64,000 bases of DNA from Longitalea luteola. GTDB lineage: Bacteria; Bacteroidota; Bacteroidia; Chitinophagales; Chitinophagaceae. The translations under genes were made by a program, and so were the position numbers. Below, piece by piece: positions 1 to 8,328 of this stretch. The stretch covers positions 186,001 to 250,000 of the forward strand of contig NZ_JAFIQX010000011.1 in the NCBI RefSeq assembly GCF_017356035.1, written 5' to 3'. Every line of letters begins with the position of its first letter. The stretch's first letter is position 1. Below the pieces are notes generated by a model. It made no database searches and was not told the origin of the DNA. It was given only the letters and a program-made list of their open reading frames with translations.

Positions 1-79
1 GCTGCGCCTGGGCAGACTGACAAAAGCTTTTCCCGGAAAACACAGCTAAGGCAATAAACGCCAATGCGATGGATTTCAT
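1..79 (-). CDS. 5' end of an exported protein (partial)
   Basis: Reading leftwards from an ATG at 79, the 26 codons inside the window start MKSIALAFIALAVF and continue to an Ala/Gln-rich end. This is a lysine followed by a hydrophobic stretch and a plausible signal peptidase I site near SFCQSAQAQ. It is therefore the signal peptide of an exported protein whose body lies outside the window. The function cannot be told. It is divergent from the DinB-like gene that starts at 233, so the 150 bp between them should hold promoters for both. Confidence 0.6.
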   Translation of the reverse strand, partial: MKSIALAFIALAVFSGKSFCQSAQAQ

Positions 80-232
80 CGATATCAGATTAATGTATAA
101 GGCCCCAAGATAATAAGGATATTTTGAATATAAAAGGGGCGGTTTTGCCGTTTGCGGTTTGCCGATCTCCTGCTGACATACTGTTGTCACTGGCCATGCT
201 TTTCTTTGTAATAACAATTAAAAACAACGATC

Positions 233-766
233 ATGGCTACTAACAACATCACTGCAGCAGCAACAGCAACCGCTATTGGTTACTTAATGAAAAACTATGC
301 GAATTACAATTATTGGGCAAACAGCACACTGGTTAGCTGGTTAAAGACCAAACCAGCAGCAACGCTGGAGCAGGAAGTGGCTTCCAGCTTTCCGAGCATC
401 CGCCTTACATTGCAACATATCTGGCAAACCGAACGCTACTGGCTGACTATTATCAGAAAAGATCCGCCCCAAACTTTTGATGAATTTACCGGAACCGTGC
501 AGGAACTATTTGCTGCTTTGTTGAAAACAGCTGGCGAGCTGGCCGCTTATACCAATAGCATGACAGACGAAATGATCGAGGACCGCACCCTGATCGTGAG
601 CCCCTGGTTCCAGAGCGATTTCCCGAACTTCGAATACATCATGCATGTTGCCAATCACAGTACTTATCACCGCGGACAGATAATAACCATCGGCCGCCAG
701 CTTGGTTTTACCGATGCGCCTATGACGGACTACAATTTATATAATGTGGATGGGAAGGATTTTTAA
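233..766 (+). CDS. DinB-like four-helix protein
   Basis: The 177-residue product has the layout of the DinB/YfiT-type four-helix-bundle superfamily. There is an early His in LQHIW (about residue 62) and a late pair in ANHSTYHRGQ (about residues 140 and 144), the three positions that bind a divalent metal in this fold. Family members include thiol-dependent transferases and many damage- or stress-induced proteins of unknown reaction, so a precise role cannot be assigned. It is cytoplasmic, with no signal peptide. The ATG at 233 follows an A-rich leader rather than a Shine-Dalgarno sequence, which is normal in this phylum. It stands alone; the next gene starts about 180 bp downstream with its own promoter. 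Confidence 0.8.
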   Translation: MATNNITAAATATAIGYLMKNYANYNYWANSTLVSWLKTKPAATLEQEVASSFPSIRLTLQHIWQTERYWLTIIRKDPPQTFDEFTGTVQELFAALLKTAGELAAYTNSMTDEMIEDRTLIVSPWFQSDFPNFEYIMHVANHSTYHRGQIITIGRQLGFTDAPMTDYNLYNVDGKDF

Positions 767-887
767 GGTGTTACCGGGTTCCAGGTTGCAGGGCTCGAAA
801 TTCACAACTACCGATAAATAGCTTGCCTACTGAATTGCTTGACACCGGGGAAGATGGACTGCCATTTCGGGAGCAATTTGCCAATTG

Positions 888-918
888 TTTATTGTGAACT
901 GCCTATTGATTACATTTG
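888..918 (+). promoter_or_regulatory. Bacteroidota-type promoter of the OsmC-ferredoxin gene
   Basis: TACATTTG at 911-918 matches the TAnnTTTG minus-7 element of Bacteroidota. TTTA at 888-891, 19 bp upstream, is a near match to the TTTG minus-33 box. Transcription would begin near 923, which excludes the upstream in-frame start at 885 and favours the ATG at 945. Confidence 0.45.
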
Positions 919-944
919 TTTCCACAACACGCAAAAACAACCAA

Positions 945-1643
945 ATGGAATATAAATTACAAAACCCGGTTCATGGCACTATAGGTATGGAAAAGTATAC
1001 CTGTGTTATTGAATGGCGAAACGGACAATTCATAGCAGATGAACCGGTGAAACATGGTGGAAAAGACGCCGGTCCCGATCCTTTTACTTTATTATTATCC
1101 TCGCTGGCTTCCTGCACGCTTATCACCCTGCGTATGTATATCGACCGGAAAGGCTGGAATATTCCCGAGATAAAAGTGAACGCCAATTTGTTCCAGACAA
1201 AAGACAGTGAAAACCTGACTACCTATATAGATCGCGATATTTCATTCCCTGCCGGGGTAACACCGGAACAAAAGGACAGGCTGCTGGAAATTGCACAACA
1301 ATGTCCCGTCTCCAAATTACTTGAAGGCAATATCAAAGTAAGAAGTTATGTTTATCACGAAGAAGATGTTGACAAAAAACTGAAGTATAGCAATGATGAT
1401 ATAACCGTGGTGTGGAAGCCTGAACTGTGCAAACATTCCGGCCGCTGCGTTACGCAATTACCGAAAGTGTTCAACTTAAAAACAAAACCGTGGGTAACCA
1501 TGAGCGGCGCCGATACGGAGACGATTAAAGCGCAGGTTGACAAATGCCCAACGGGGGCGTTGAGTTGGTACCCGCAGGCAACTACCCCGCTACCAAATAC
1601 CCCCCAACCCTCTGAAGGGGGCGAAGCGCCGTCGATCCTTTAA
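945..1643 (+). CDS. OsmC-like protein fused to a divergent ferredoxin domain
   Basis: Two domains are joined in 232 residues. Residues about 8-140 are an OsmC/Ohr-type domain with the paired redox cysteines C57 (SSLASCTLITLRMY) and C120 (QQCPVSKLL). Residues about 145-210 match the YjdI-type divergent 4Fe-4S mono-cluster domain, with cysteines in LCKHSGRC and KCPTGALSW. Known OsmC proteins reduce organic hydroperoxides; the fused cluster could feed electrons to the thiol pair, which is inference. The ATG at 945 is chosen over an in-frame start at 885 because a good promoter lies between them. The last 20 or so residues are Pro-rich and read through a C-rich/G-rich hairpin repeat, so the tail is probably not functional. 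Confidence 0.8.
   Translation: MEYKLQNPVHGTIGMEKYTCVIEWRNGQFIADEPVKHGGKDAGPDPFTLLLSSLASCTLITLRMYIDRKGWNIPEIKVNANLFQTKDSENLTTYIDRDISFPAGVTPEQKDRLLEIAQQCPVSKLLEGNIKVRSYVYHEEDVDKKLKYSNDDITVVWKPELCKHSGRCVTQLPKVFNLKTKPWVTMSGADTETIKAQVDKCPTGALSWYPQATTPLPNTPQPSEGGEAPSIL
1600..1621. repeat. C5/G5 hairpin repeat inside the 3' end of the OsmC gene
   Basis: CCCCC, a short CAACCCTCTGAA-type loop and GGGGG form a small hairpin. It resembles the C-rich/G-rich intergenic hairpins scattered through Bacteroidota genomes. Here it has been read in frame and supplies the Pro-rich C-terminal tail. Confidence 0.5.
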
Positions 1644-1715
1644 TAGAAGCAAGATCTTTCAGGTCTTTAACTGTTCCTTCAGGAGCTAAATTGATAAACT
1701 CGTAACTACGTTTAC

Positions 1716-1763
1716 AACGGTGCCACGGTTTTGCACATGCGACAACCGTGACACCGTTTTTAC
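1716..1763 (+). terminator. Intrinsic terminator after the OsmC gene
   Basis: Arms 1716-1730 (AACGGTGCCACGGTT) and 1744-1758 pair with one mismatch around a 13-nt loop and are followed by TTTTT. This is a strong hairpin-plus-T-tract about 75 nt beyond the stop codon. Confidence 0.8.
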
Positions 1764-1801
1764 TGGCTACAGCCTTTTGCCTCGTTGCCTTTTTGCCATG
1801 C

Positions 1802-1871
1802 GCCTTCCGCCTTGCGCCTTTTGCTTTAAGCCTTGAGCCTTTAGCCTTGTGCCTTAAGCCTTGCGCCTTCC
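1802..1871. repeat. Ten-copy 7-bp tandem repeat (GCCTTNN)
   Basis: Ten consecutive heptamers of the form GCCTTNN (one reads GCTTTAA) run without interruption from 1802 to 1871, with looser copies from about 1772. The last two bases vary freely while the period of 7 is kept. It lies in a 529-bp gap that otherwise holds only the terminator at 1716-1763 and an AT-rich stretch before the next gene. Confidence 0.8.
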
Positions 1872-2172
1872 AACGAAAAAAACGCTGGCTACCACCAGGC
1901 GCTAAAAATTAAATAATGTTTAATTCATTGTTTCCAGAACTTTATTTATCTTAAATATATAAAGCTTTTAAGTTTATTAAACTTAAATAGCAGTTACTTT
2001 GGCAAAGAAATCAATGAACAGGCCTATTTGTAAATAGCCGGCAACACATCGGTTCGAACCGCCCTTTTAATTCATCCCCTTACAGTTTAATTATTGTGAA
2101 ACAATAATGGTTTATCTATTTCACCAAACTGATCTAACAACACAAAAAAGTACCAACTAAAACTTTGTCAAC

Positions 2173-4095
2173 ATGAAAAAAGGAAATTCTATCCGCCAGC
2201 AGGCGTGCAATCCCCGCATGCCCTGGAAAAATGCAGCCTACATAACAACCACCTGGTTCCTGGCGCTGGCCTTATGCCTGGCCGCCTGTACAAAACAGTT
2301 CCGGGATGCAACAAAAGAAGATGCCGACGGCCAACCAACCGCAAGAACCGCCAGTACCGAAAGCTATATTTCAGACATGAACCCTATTAAAGTAATGTCG
2401 TTTAACGTCAGGAACGACGCTGCTGGCGACCCCTTTTCGCAGGATGTGCGGAAGGATTATTGCCTGCAGATCATCCTCGAGAACAATGTGGATATTGTAG
2501 GTCTGCAGGAAATTGCGGTTACCGAGATCGAAGAATGGTTCAATACCCAGCTCGCAGCAGCCGGCTATGGCTATTACAAAAGCGGCACCTCTAACGGTTC
2601 CCCAAAAACGATCTATTACAAGAACGCGCGCTTTACCCGTACGGCTGCAGGCTGGTTCACTATGATAACGTCCGATATCCGCACCGGCAAATGGGTGGTG
2701 CTGCAGGACAAGCTCAACACTGCCAACAGCTACTTCGTAGTGAACAGTCACTGGACTACCGCTGGCTCTGCCGACCGCCAGCTCAATGCCGATACGGTAC
2801 TATTAAGTATCCGGCAAAACAATACCGCCAACCTGCCGGTCATCTGCCTCGGCGATTTCAATGCACGGCCAGGTACTGCGGAAATGTCGATCATTAAGGA
2901 CGCCAGCGGTTACAATATGGTGGATGCGTTGTTTGAAGCCGATGGCGCTCCTACTTTCCATGGCTGGGATGCAGTGGGCGATTCCAAGATCGATTATATC
3001 CTGAGCACCCGCAACCTCGCCTTCACTACTTCAAGCGTGATCACTAAAAGCTTTACCGTAAACGGACAAACGCTGTGGCCTTCCGACCATTATCCTATCA
3101 TGGCATCTTTTGTTCCTTATATCTTCGGCAGCGGACACAACGACGTCAATGGCATCAGCGCCAGCGCTGCTACCAAATACTATTTTGCCGATGTAGACGG
3201 TGATGGTGATGCCGATAAAATTTACTGGAACTATACGTTCGACAGCGGTAAACCCCGGGTATTCCTGTCGAATGGCAATGGTACTTTTGCAGCAACAGCT
3301 GTTACCCATGCGGCAGGGGCTTCTACGTCCTCAACAACGCGCTATCATTATGCCGATATCAATGGAGATGGCAAAGCCGATCAGATCCGCTGGAACCCTT
3401 CGCTGAATGCGGGACATACATTGGTATACCTGGCTACATCAGGCGGTAATTTCAGCACTACTGCTATTGACAATCCGGAAGGCACTAGCGCAGGCACTAC
3501 CACCATTTATAATTTTGCCGATGTGAATGGCGATGGCAGGGCAGATAAAATTTACTGGAATGCTACTTTCGACAACGGCCGTACCCGCGTGTACCTGGCT
3601 ACTTCAGGCGGCAGCTTCAGCGGCACTGTAGTCAACGGAAGTGAAGGCGCCAGCACTACTGCCGGTACGCAGTTCTGGTATGCCGATGTGAATGGCGATG
3701 GGAAAGCCGATAAAATATTATGGCATCCTGATCTTAACGCCGGCAAAACCATGGTCTATTTATCTGATGGCGATGGCACATTTACCGAGAACGCTTCCTT
3801 CAGCAATGCTGCCACCAGTGGGTTGAGCAATACACGCTTTTATTTTGCCGACATGAACGGTGACGGCCGGGCCGATAAAGTATACTGGAACCCCGACAAC
3901 TATGTTGGTTATTTGAAAGTGTATTATTCTGACGCCGGTGCTTTTAGCGGCCCCATCCATACCTTAAGAGGCACCTCACAAAGCGAGAACACCTGCTTCT
4001 ATTTTGCTGATATTAATGGAGATGGAAAGGCTGATCAGATCCGGTGGAATTATGGCGAGCATAGCGGGCAATTGAGAAATTATTTTGCCAGGTAA
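2173..4095 (+). CDS. Exported EEP-type phosphodiesterase/nuclease lipoprotein with six VCBS/FG-GAP repeats
   Basis: The 640-residue product begins with a hydrophobic segment ending in the lipobox LAAC, so it should be a lipoprotein at the cell surface or periplasm. Residues about 75-320 form an endonuclease/exonuclease/phosphatase domain: MSFNVRND, the catalytic Glu in VGLQE, GDFNARPG, DSKIDYIL and the terminal SDHYP. From about residue 333 six repeats follow with a period of 55 residues, each carrying ADxNGDGxADK-type calcium-binding loops and a YWN motif, as in VCBS/FG-GAP beta-propellers. EEP enzymes cleave phosphodiesters in DNA, inositol phosphates or sphingomyelin; the substrate cannot be told. 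The propeller probably binds calcium and a polymer or surface partner. Confidence 0.88.
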   Translation: MKKGNSIRQQACNPRMPWKNAAYITTTWFLALALCLAACTKQFRDATKEDADGQPTARTASTESYISDMNPIKVMSFNVRNDAAGDPFSQDVRKDYCLQIILENNVDIVGLQEIAVTEIEEWFNTQLAAAGYGYYKSGTSNGSPKTIYYKNARFTRTAAGWFTMITSDIRTGKWVVLQDKLNTANSYFVVNSHWTTAGSADRQLNADTVLLSIRQNNTANLPVICLGDFNARPGTAEMSIIKDASGYNMVDALFEADGAPTFHGWDAVGDSKIDYILSTRNLAFTTSSVITKSFTVNGQTLWPSDHYPIMASFVPYIFGSGHNDVNGISASAATKYYFADVDGDGDADKIYWNYTFDSGKPRVFLSNGNGTFAATAVTHAAGASTSSTTRYHYADINGDGKADQIRWNPSLNAGHTLVYLATSGGNFSTTAIDNPEGTSAGTTTIYNFADVNGDGRADKIYWNATFDNGRTRVYLATSGGSFSGTVVNGSEGASTTAGTQFWYADVNGDGKADKILWHPDLNAGKTMVYLSDGDGTFTENASFSNAATSGLSNTRFYFADMNGDGRADKVYWNPDNYVGYLKVYYSDAGAFSGPIHTLRGTSQSENTCFYFADINGDGKADQIRWNYGEHSGQLRNYFAR

Positions 4096-4098
4096 GCA

Positions 4099-4238
4099 AG
4101 TTTTAAAGTCCAAAGTTAATGAGTTATTGAGTTATTCAGTTCATAAGTTCATAAGTCCTTGAGGTTGTAAGTAGTCGCGAGGTTGAACAACTGAATAACT
4201 CAATAACTGAACAACTATAAACTTTGAACTTTAAACTA
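4099..4238. terminator. Long inverted repeat between convergent genes (bidirectional terminator)
   Basis: The left arm (about 4099-4142) and right arm (about 4188-4238) are imperfect reverse complements over some 45 nt. They include GAGTTATTGAGTTATTCAGT paired with ACTGAATAACTCAATAACT, and an outer pair AGTTTTAAAGTCCAAAGTT with AACTTTGAACTTTAAACT. The loop contains tandem TTCATAAG copies. Its place between two converging coding regions suits transcription termination in both directions. Confidence 0.7.
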
Positions 4239-4242
4239 TTAA

Positions 4243-5730
4243 CTATGAACCGATGGCCTTCTTCCATCCAAGATACCATTGTTTATGTGTATCTACATCC
4301 CTGGGAGACAAGTTATCTTTCACGAGTTTCAGCTCCTGCAGTTGATCCAGCCCGGTATATACGCCTGCTTTCAATCCGGCCATATAGGCCGCGCCTAATG
4401 CAGACACCTCCGGGAAACCACTGATGGCTACTTTGCGGTTCAACTGATTGGCCAGGAATTGCACCACAAAGCGATTACCGGTAATGCCGCCATCGACCAT
4501 CAGCTGATCTAACAACAGGCCGGCATCGGCTTCCATTGCGCCTATTACATCTTTAATCTGGTAGGGAATCGATTCCAGGGCTGCGCGTACCAAATGATTT
4601 TTGCTGGTAGCGAAGGTTAACCCATGAATACTGGCTTTCCTGTTCATTTCCCAGTAAGGAGCGCCGAGCCCGCTAAAAGCAGGGATCAGGTATACGCCCT
4701 GGTTATCTTCCACTGCGGTGGCCATGGCTTCCGTTTCCCGGCTGTCATGGAACAACTGCCATTCCTGTTTCAGCCATTCAATTGTAGCGCCACAGGTAAC
4801 GATCACGCCTTCCAGTGCATAACACACCTGTTGTTCCGTGCTCCAGCAAATAGTGGTCACCATGCCGGTCGATGACAAGATTGGCTGGCCGCCAATGTTC
4901 ATCATTACCGAGCATCCGGTTCCCAGGGTTGCTTTGGCCGAGCCAGGCGCAAAACAGTTCTGGCCAAAAGCCGCCGCATGCGAATCGCCGATCAAACCGG
5001 TGACAGGAATGGGCGTTTCAAACAAACCCAGCAGGTCGGTTTCACCAAAATGATAAGAAGAAGGGACACAACGGGGCAGGTTCAGCGATCGCAGGTTAAA
5101 CGATTGCAAGAGTTCTGCATCCCAGTTGAGGGTAGTTATATTGAAGAACAAGGTGCGGGAAGCATTGGTATAATCAGTATAATAGCTTTTTCCTTTCGTG
5201 AATTTATACAGCAGCCAGCTGTCGATGGTGCCAAAATAAGCCTCGCCATTATCGATGGCCTGACGCACAGCGGGTACGTTTTCGTACAACCAAACCAGTT
5301 TGGTACCGGAGAAATAAGGATCCACCAGCAGGCCCGTCTTTGTTTTGATAGCATCGGCAATGGGATCGGCTGCCAGGCGTTCGCAAATGTTCACCGAGCG
5401 TTTGCATTGCCACACGACGGCATTGTATAATGGCCGGCCGCTTTTATCCCATACCACGAATGTTTCGCGCTGGTTCGAGATTCCAATTGCTTTTATGGCG
5501 CGTACATCTCTATCCTGCCGTTTGAATTCTTCCAGACAATGCCGTACGGACGTAAGCACGTTCTGCACAATTCCTTCCGGGTCCTGCTCAACAAATCCAT
5601 CCGCCCCATAATTGGTTTGCAACGGCTCATGCCCGCGCGCCACCACTTTCCCATATTCGTTGAAGATAATGGTTTTGGTACTGCTGGTTCCCTGGTCTAT
5701 TGCTAATACATATTGTTGCTTATTGTTCAT
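4243..5730 (-). CDS. Glycerol-kinase-like FGGY carbohydrate kinase
   Basis: At 495 residues this is the length of glycerol kinase and shows the FGGY fold: AIDQGTSSTKTIIF near the N-terminus, ISNQRETFVVWDKSG, DPYFSGTKL, TNASRTLFFNI and the nucleotide-site LGTGCSVMMN. Compared with E. coli GlpK it keeps the glycerol-contacting Arg-Glu pair, Trp, Tyr and Asp, but GDQQ is replaced by GDSH and WQDRR by WQCKR. I infer a kinase for a related polyol or small ketose rather than glycerol itself. It is the last gene of the sugar locus, 106 bp after the permease, and no glycerol facilitator or dehydrogenase gene accompanies it. A plain glycerol kinase remains the alternative. Confidence 0.85.
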   Translation of the reverse strand: MNNKQQYVLAIDQGTSSTKTIIFNEYGKVVARGHEPLQTNYGADGFVEQDPEGIVQNVLTSVRHCLEEFKRQDRDVRAIKAIGISNQRETFVVWDKSGRPLYNAVVWQCKRSVNICERLAADPIADAIKTKTGLLVDPYFSGTKLVWLYENVPAVRQAIDNGEAYFGTIDSWLLYKFTKGKSYYTDYTNASRTLFFNITTLNWDAELLQSFNLRSLNLPRCVPSSYHFGETDLLGLFETPIPVTGLIGDSHAAAFGQNCFAPGSAKATLGTGCSVMMNIGGQPILSSTGMVTTICWSTEQQVCYALEGVIVTCGATIEWLKQEWQLFHDSRETEAMATAVEDNQGVYLIPAFSGLGAPYWEMNRKASIHGLTFATSKNHLVRAALESIPYQIKDVIGAMEADAGLLLDQLMVDGGITGNRFVVQFLANQLNRKVAISGFPEVSALGAAYMAGLKAGVYTGLDQLQELKLVKDNLSPRDVDTHKQWYLGWKKAIGS

Positions 5731-5836
5731 GCTGACTCCGTATAAAAAATTTCTCGATTTTGGGATTTTGAGATTTGTAATAAGGCTCTTAAGTAAATCT
5801 AAAAATCTCTACATCTCAAAATCAGCAATTAAATGG

Positions 5837-6814
5837 CTATTTCTTTTTCCCACCTTTATCAATGATCACGGCTATCAGGATCACCGCTCCTTTTACTACC
5901 TGTTGCCAGAAGGGAGAAACGTTCAACAGGACCAGGCCGTTGTTCAACACGCCGATGATCACAGCGCCCATTACCGTTCCACCGATACTGCCTTTACCGC
6001 CCGATAAAGAAGTACCACCGATCACCACCGCAGCAATGGCATCCAGCTCATAACCGGTACCGGCATTGGGTTGTGCAGAATCGAGCCGGGATGTAACCAT
6101 AATACCCCCTACTGCCGCCAGCGCACCGGCTATACTATATACAATGAGTTTTACTTTATTAATGCTGATGCCTGATAAAATGGCCGCATTTTCATTGCCG
6201 CCAATGGCATAAATGTACCGGCCCAGCCTCGTTTGCCGGGTAATAAAGGATGCGATCAGCACGACCATACCGGCAATCCACACAGGTACGGGAATACCCA
6301 GGAACCAACCGGTACCGATCACCGAAAACGCCGGCCCCAGATTGCTGATCGGATGGCCTTGTGTCCACAACATGGTGAGCCCGCGGGCAATGGTAAGCAT
6401 GGCCAGCGTGGCTACAAAAGGAGGTACTTTGAATTTCGTTATTACAAATCCGTTAAACCAGCCAAGCAGCGCACCTGCAATGATGCCAGCCAGCAAAGCG
6501 CCCAGTATCGTAAAGCCAATGAACAGATCGGCGGAAGGCATTTTGATCCCATTCTTTAATAAACCGGCGGTGATGGCGCCACACAGGGCGAGCACCGATC
6601 CTACAGACAGATCGATGCCTGCGGTAAGCACGATAAGCGTCATACCCACGGATATGCATACGTTCACTGCGATCTGCCGCAATACATTCCAGCCATTGTC
6701 CATGGTTAGGAATTTGTCGCTCAAAATGGCAATGATGGCACACAGAGTAACCAGCGCGATCAGGGATTGCAGCCGGGCAAGGTTTATTGTATTATTTTTT
6801 TGAATCGCAATCAT
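5837..6814 (-). CDS. Ribose-type ABC transporter permease
   Basis: This 325-residue protein is hydrophobic throughout with about 8-10 membrane segments. It carries the RbsC-family signatures LTAGIDLSVGSVLAL and GGTSLSGGKGSIGGTVMGA. It forms the inner-membrane channel for the sugar delivered by the binding lipoprotein encoded upstream. Its ATG overlaps the TGA of the ATPase gene (TGATG at 6812-6816), so the two are translationally coupled. The length is normal for the family. Confidence 0.93.
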   Translation of the reverse strand: MIAIQKNNTINLARLQSLIALVTLCAIIAILSDKFLTMDNGWNVLRQIAVNVCISVGMTLIVLTAGIDLSVGSVLALCGAITAGLLKNGIKMPSADLFIGFTILGALLAGIIAGALLGWFNGFVITKFKVPPFVATLAMLTIARGLTMLWTQGHPISNLGPAFSVIGTGWFLGIPVPVWIAGMVVLIASFITRQTRLGRYIYAIGGNENAAILSGISINKVKLIVYSIAGALAAVGGIMVTSRLDSAQPNAGTGYELDAIAAVVIGGTSLSGGKGSIGGTVMGAVIIGVLNNGLVLLNVSPFWQQVVKGAVILIAVIIDKGGKKK

Positions 6815-8328
6815 CAGGCAGTAATATTATGTTGTATGGCATATTTAAGCACATTGCTCTCGGTAGCTTCCGTCACCGGCATATCCGCAGTCAACCGTCC
6901 CTCTGCCATCACAAGCACCCGGTCAGATGCCGTAAGGATCTCCGGCAATTCGGAGGATACCAGCAGAATGGCCATACCGGCTTCCGCCAGCTTCTTCATG
7001 AGGTTGTAGATCTCGAAACGTGCATTGATATCGATCCCCCGCGTTGGTTCATCGAGCAGCAGGATGCGCGGATTGGTGGCAAGCCATTTGGCCAGCACGA
7101 TCTTTTGCTGATTGCCACCGCTCAGGTTACCGGCAATGTTGTTTTCTGAATAAGTTTTAATGCCCAGCCGTTGGATATAATCTTTTGAAAGCCGGGTCTC
7201 TTTTTTATTATGCAGTACGATGCCCCATTTTTCCAACTGGTTCAACACCGTAATGCTGATATTGGTCTTTATTTTTTGATCGAGGATGAGCCCATGCGCT
7301 TTGCGGTCTTCCGGCACCAGTGCAATGCCGTGTTTGATAGCCTGAATGGGCGTTTGTATGTGCACCTGTTGTTCATGCACAAATATATTACCCGTGGCTC
7401 TTTTCGGATGGAGCCCGAAAAGGGTTTCCATCAATTCTGTTCTGCCGGCGCCCATCAGTCCGTATAAACCTACGATCTCGCCTTTGTGCAGCGTGAATGA
7501 AATATCGGTGAGCACGTTGGCGCCATGCCGCGACGTGCTTTTCAAATTGATGTTTTGCACGCGCAGAACCGGTTCGGTGAACGTTTGCTTGGTATTTCCG
7601 GCTGGTCCGTTCACGGCACGGCCGGTCATTTTCCGGATCAATGCATCCTGCGTCATTTCCGCCATAACACCACTCTCCACCGTGCATCCATCGCGCATAA
7701 CGACAAAGCGGTCGGCAATGGTGAACAGCTCTTTCAGCTTATGGGAAATGTAAACGATCGTTTTGCCTTCACTCCTGAGCTCATCGATGATCACAAACAG
7801 GTTATCTACTTCTTTATCGCTGATGGCTGATGTAGGTTCATCCATGATGATGACACTGGCATTCGTATATAACGCCTTGGCAATTTCAACCAGCTGTTGT
7901 TGTCCTACTTTTAAAGAACCCACCAGCGCAGCAGGATCTGCGTCGAGCTTTACTTTGGCGAGCAGCTTTTGGGTTTGCCGCGTCATTTCTTTTTTATCCA
8001 GTATGCCAATGGCATTGCATTTTTCCCTGCCCAGGAAAATATTCTCAGTAATACTTAAGCCAGGCACCAGGTTCAGCTCCTGGTGAATGATCACTATGCC
8101 TTTGGCCTCCGCATCTTTTGTTCCCGTAAGCTGCAGCACCTCGTTGTTGAAGATAATGTCCCCTTCGTAATCCACATGTACGCCTGACAACACTTTCATG
8201 AGTGTTGATTTACCGGCGCCGTTCTCCCCGATGATAGCATTCACCTTACCAGGATGCAGTTCCAGGTTGACATTATTCAGGGCAACCACCCCGGCAAACT
8301 TTTTCGTTATGTTACGGGCGATCAACAT
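6814..8328 (-). CDS. Sugar ABC transporter ATPase (RbsA/MglA type, two ABC domains)
   Basis: Two nucleotide-binding domains lie in tandem over 504 residues. The first has Walker A GENGAGKST, signature LKVGQQQ and Walker B VIIMDEPTSA. The second has the degenerate Walker A GLYGLMGAGRTE, an intact signature LSGGNQQK and Walker B ILLLDEPTRGID. This asymmetry is typical of the carbohydrate-uptake CUT2 family that imports ribose, xylose, galactose and similar monosaccharides. The gene abuts the DUF2291 gene upstream with no gap and overlaps the permease gene downstream, which indicates one transcript. Confidence 0.95.
   Translation of the reverse strand: MLIARNITKKFAGVVALNNVNLELHPGKVNAIIGENGAGKSTLMKVLSGVHVDYEGDIIFNNEVLQLTGTKDAEAKGIVIIHQELNLVPGLSITENIFLGREKCNAIGILDKKEMTRQTQKLLAKVKLDADPAALVGSLKVGQQQLVEIAKALYTNASVIIMDEPTSAISDKEVDNLFVIIDELRSEGKTIVYISHKLKELFTIADRFVVMRDGCTVESGVMAEMTQDALIRKMTGRAVNGPAGNTKQTFTEPVLRVQNINLKSTSRHGANVLTDISFTLHKGEIVGLYGLMGAGRTELMETLFGLHPKRATGNIFVHEQQVHIQTPIQAIKHGIALVPEDRKAHGLILDQKIKTNISITVLNQLEKWGIVLHNKKETRLSKDYIQRLGIKTYSENNIAGNLSGGNQQKIVLAKWLATNPRILLLDEPTRGIDINARFEIYNLMKKLAEAGMAILLVSSELPEILTASDRVLVMAEGRLTADMPVTEATESNVLKYAIQHNITA

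Noticed and set aside
5756-5824. Imperfect inverted repeat between permease and kinase genes
   Set aside because: Arms (GATTTTGAGATTTG and AAATCTCT-type) are AT-rich and broken by several mismatches; not strong enough to call a terminator or operator.
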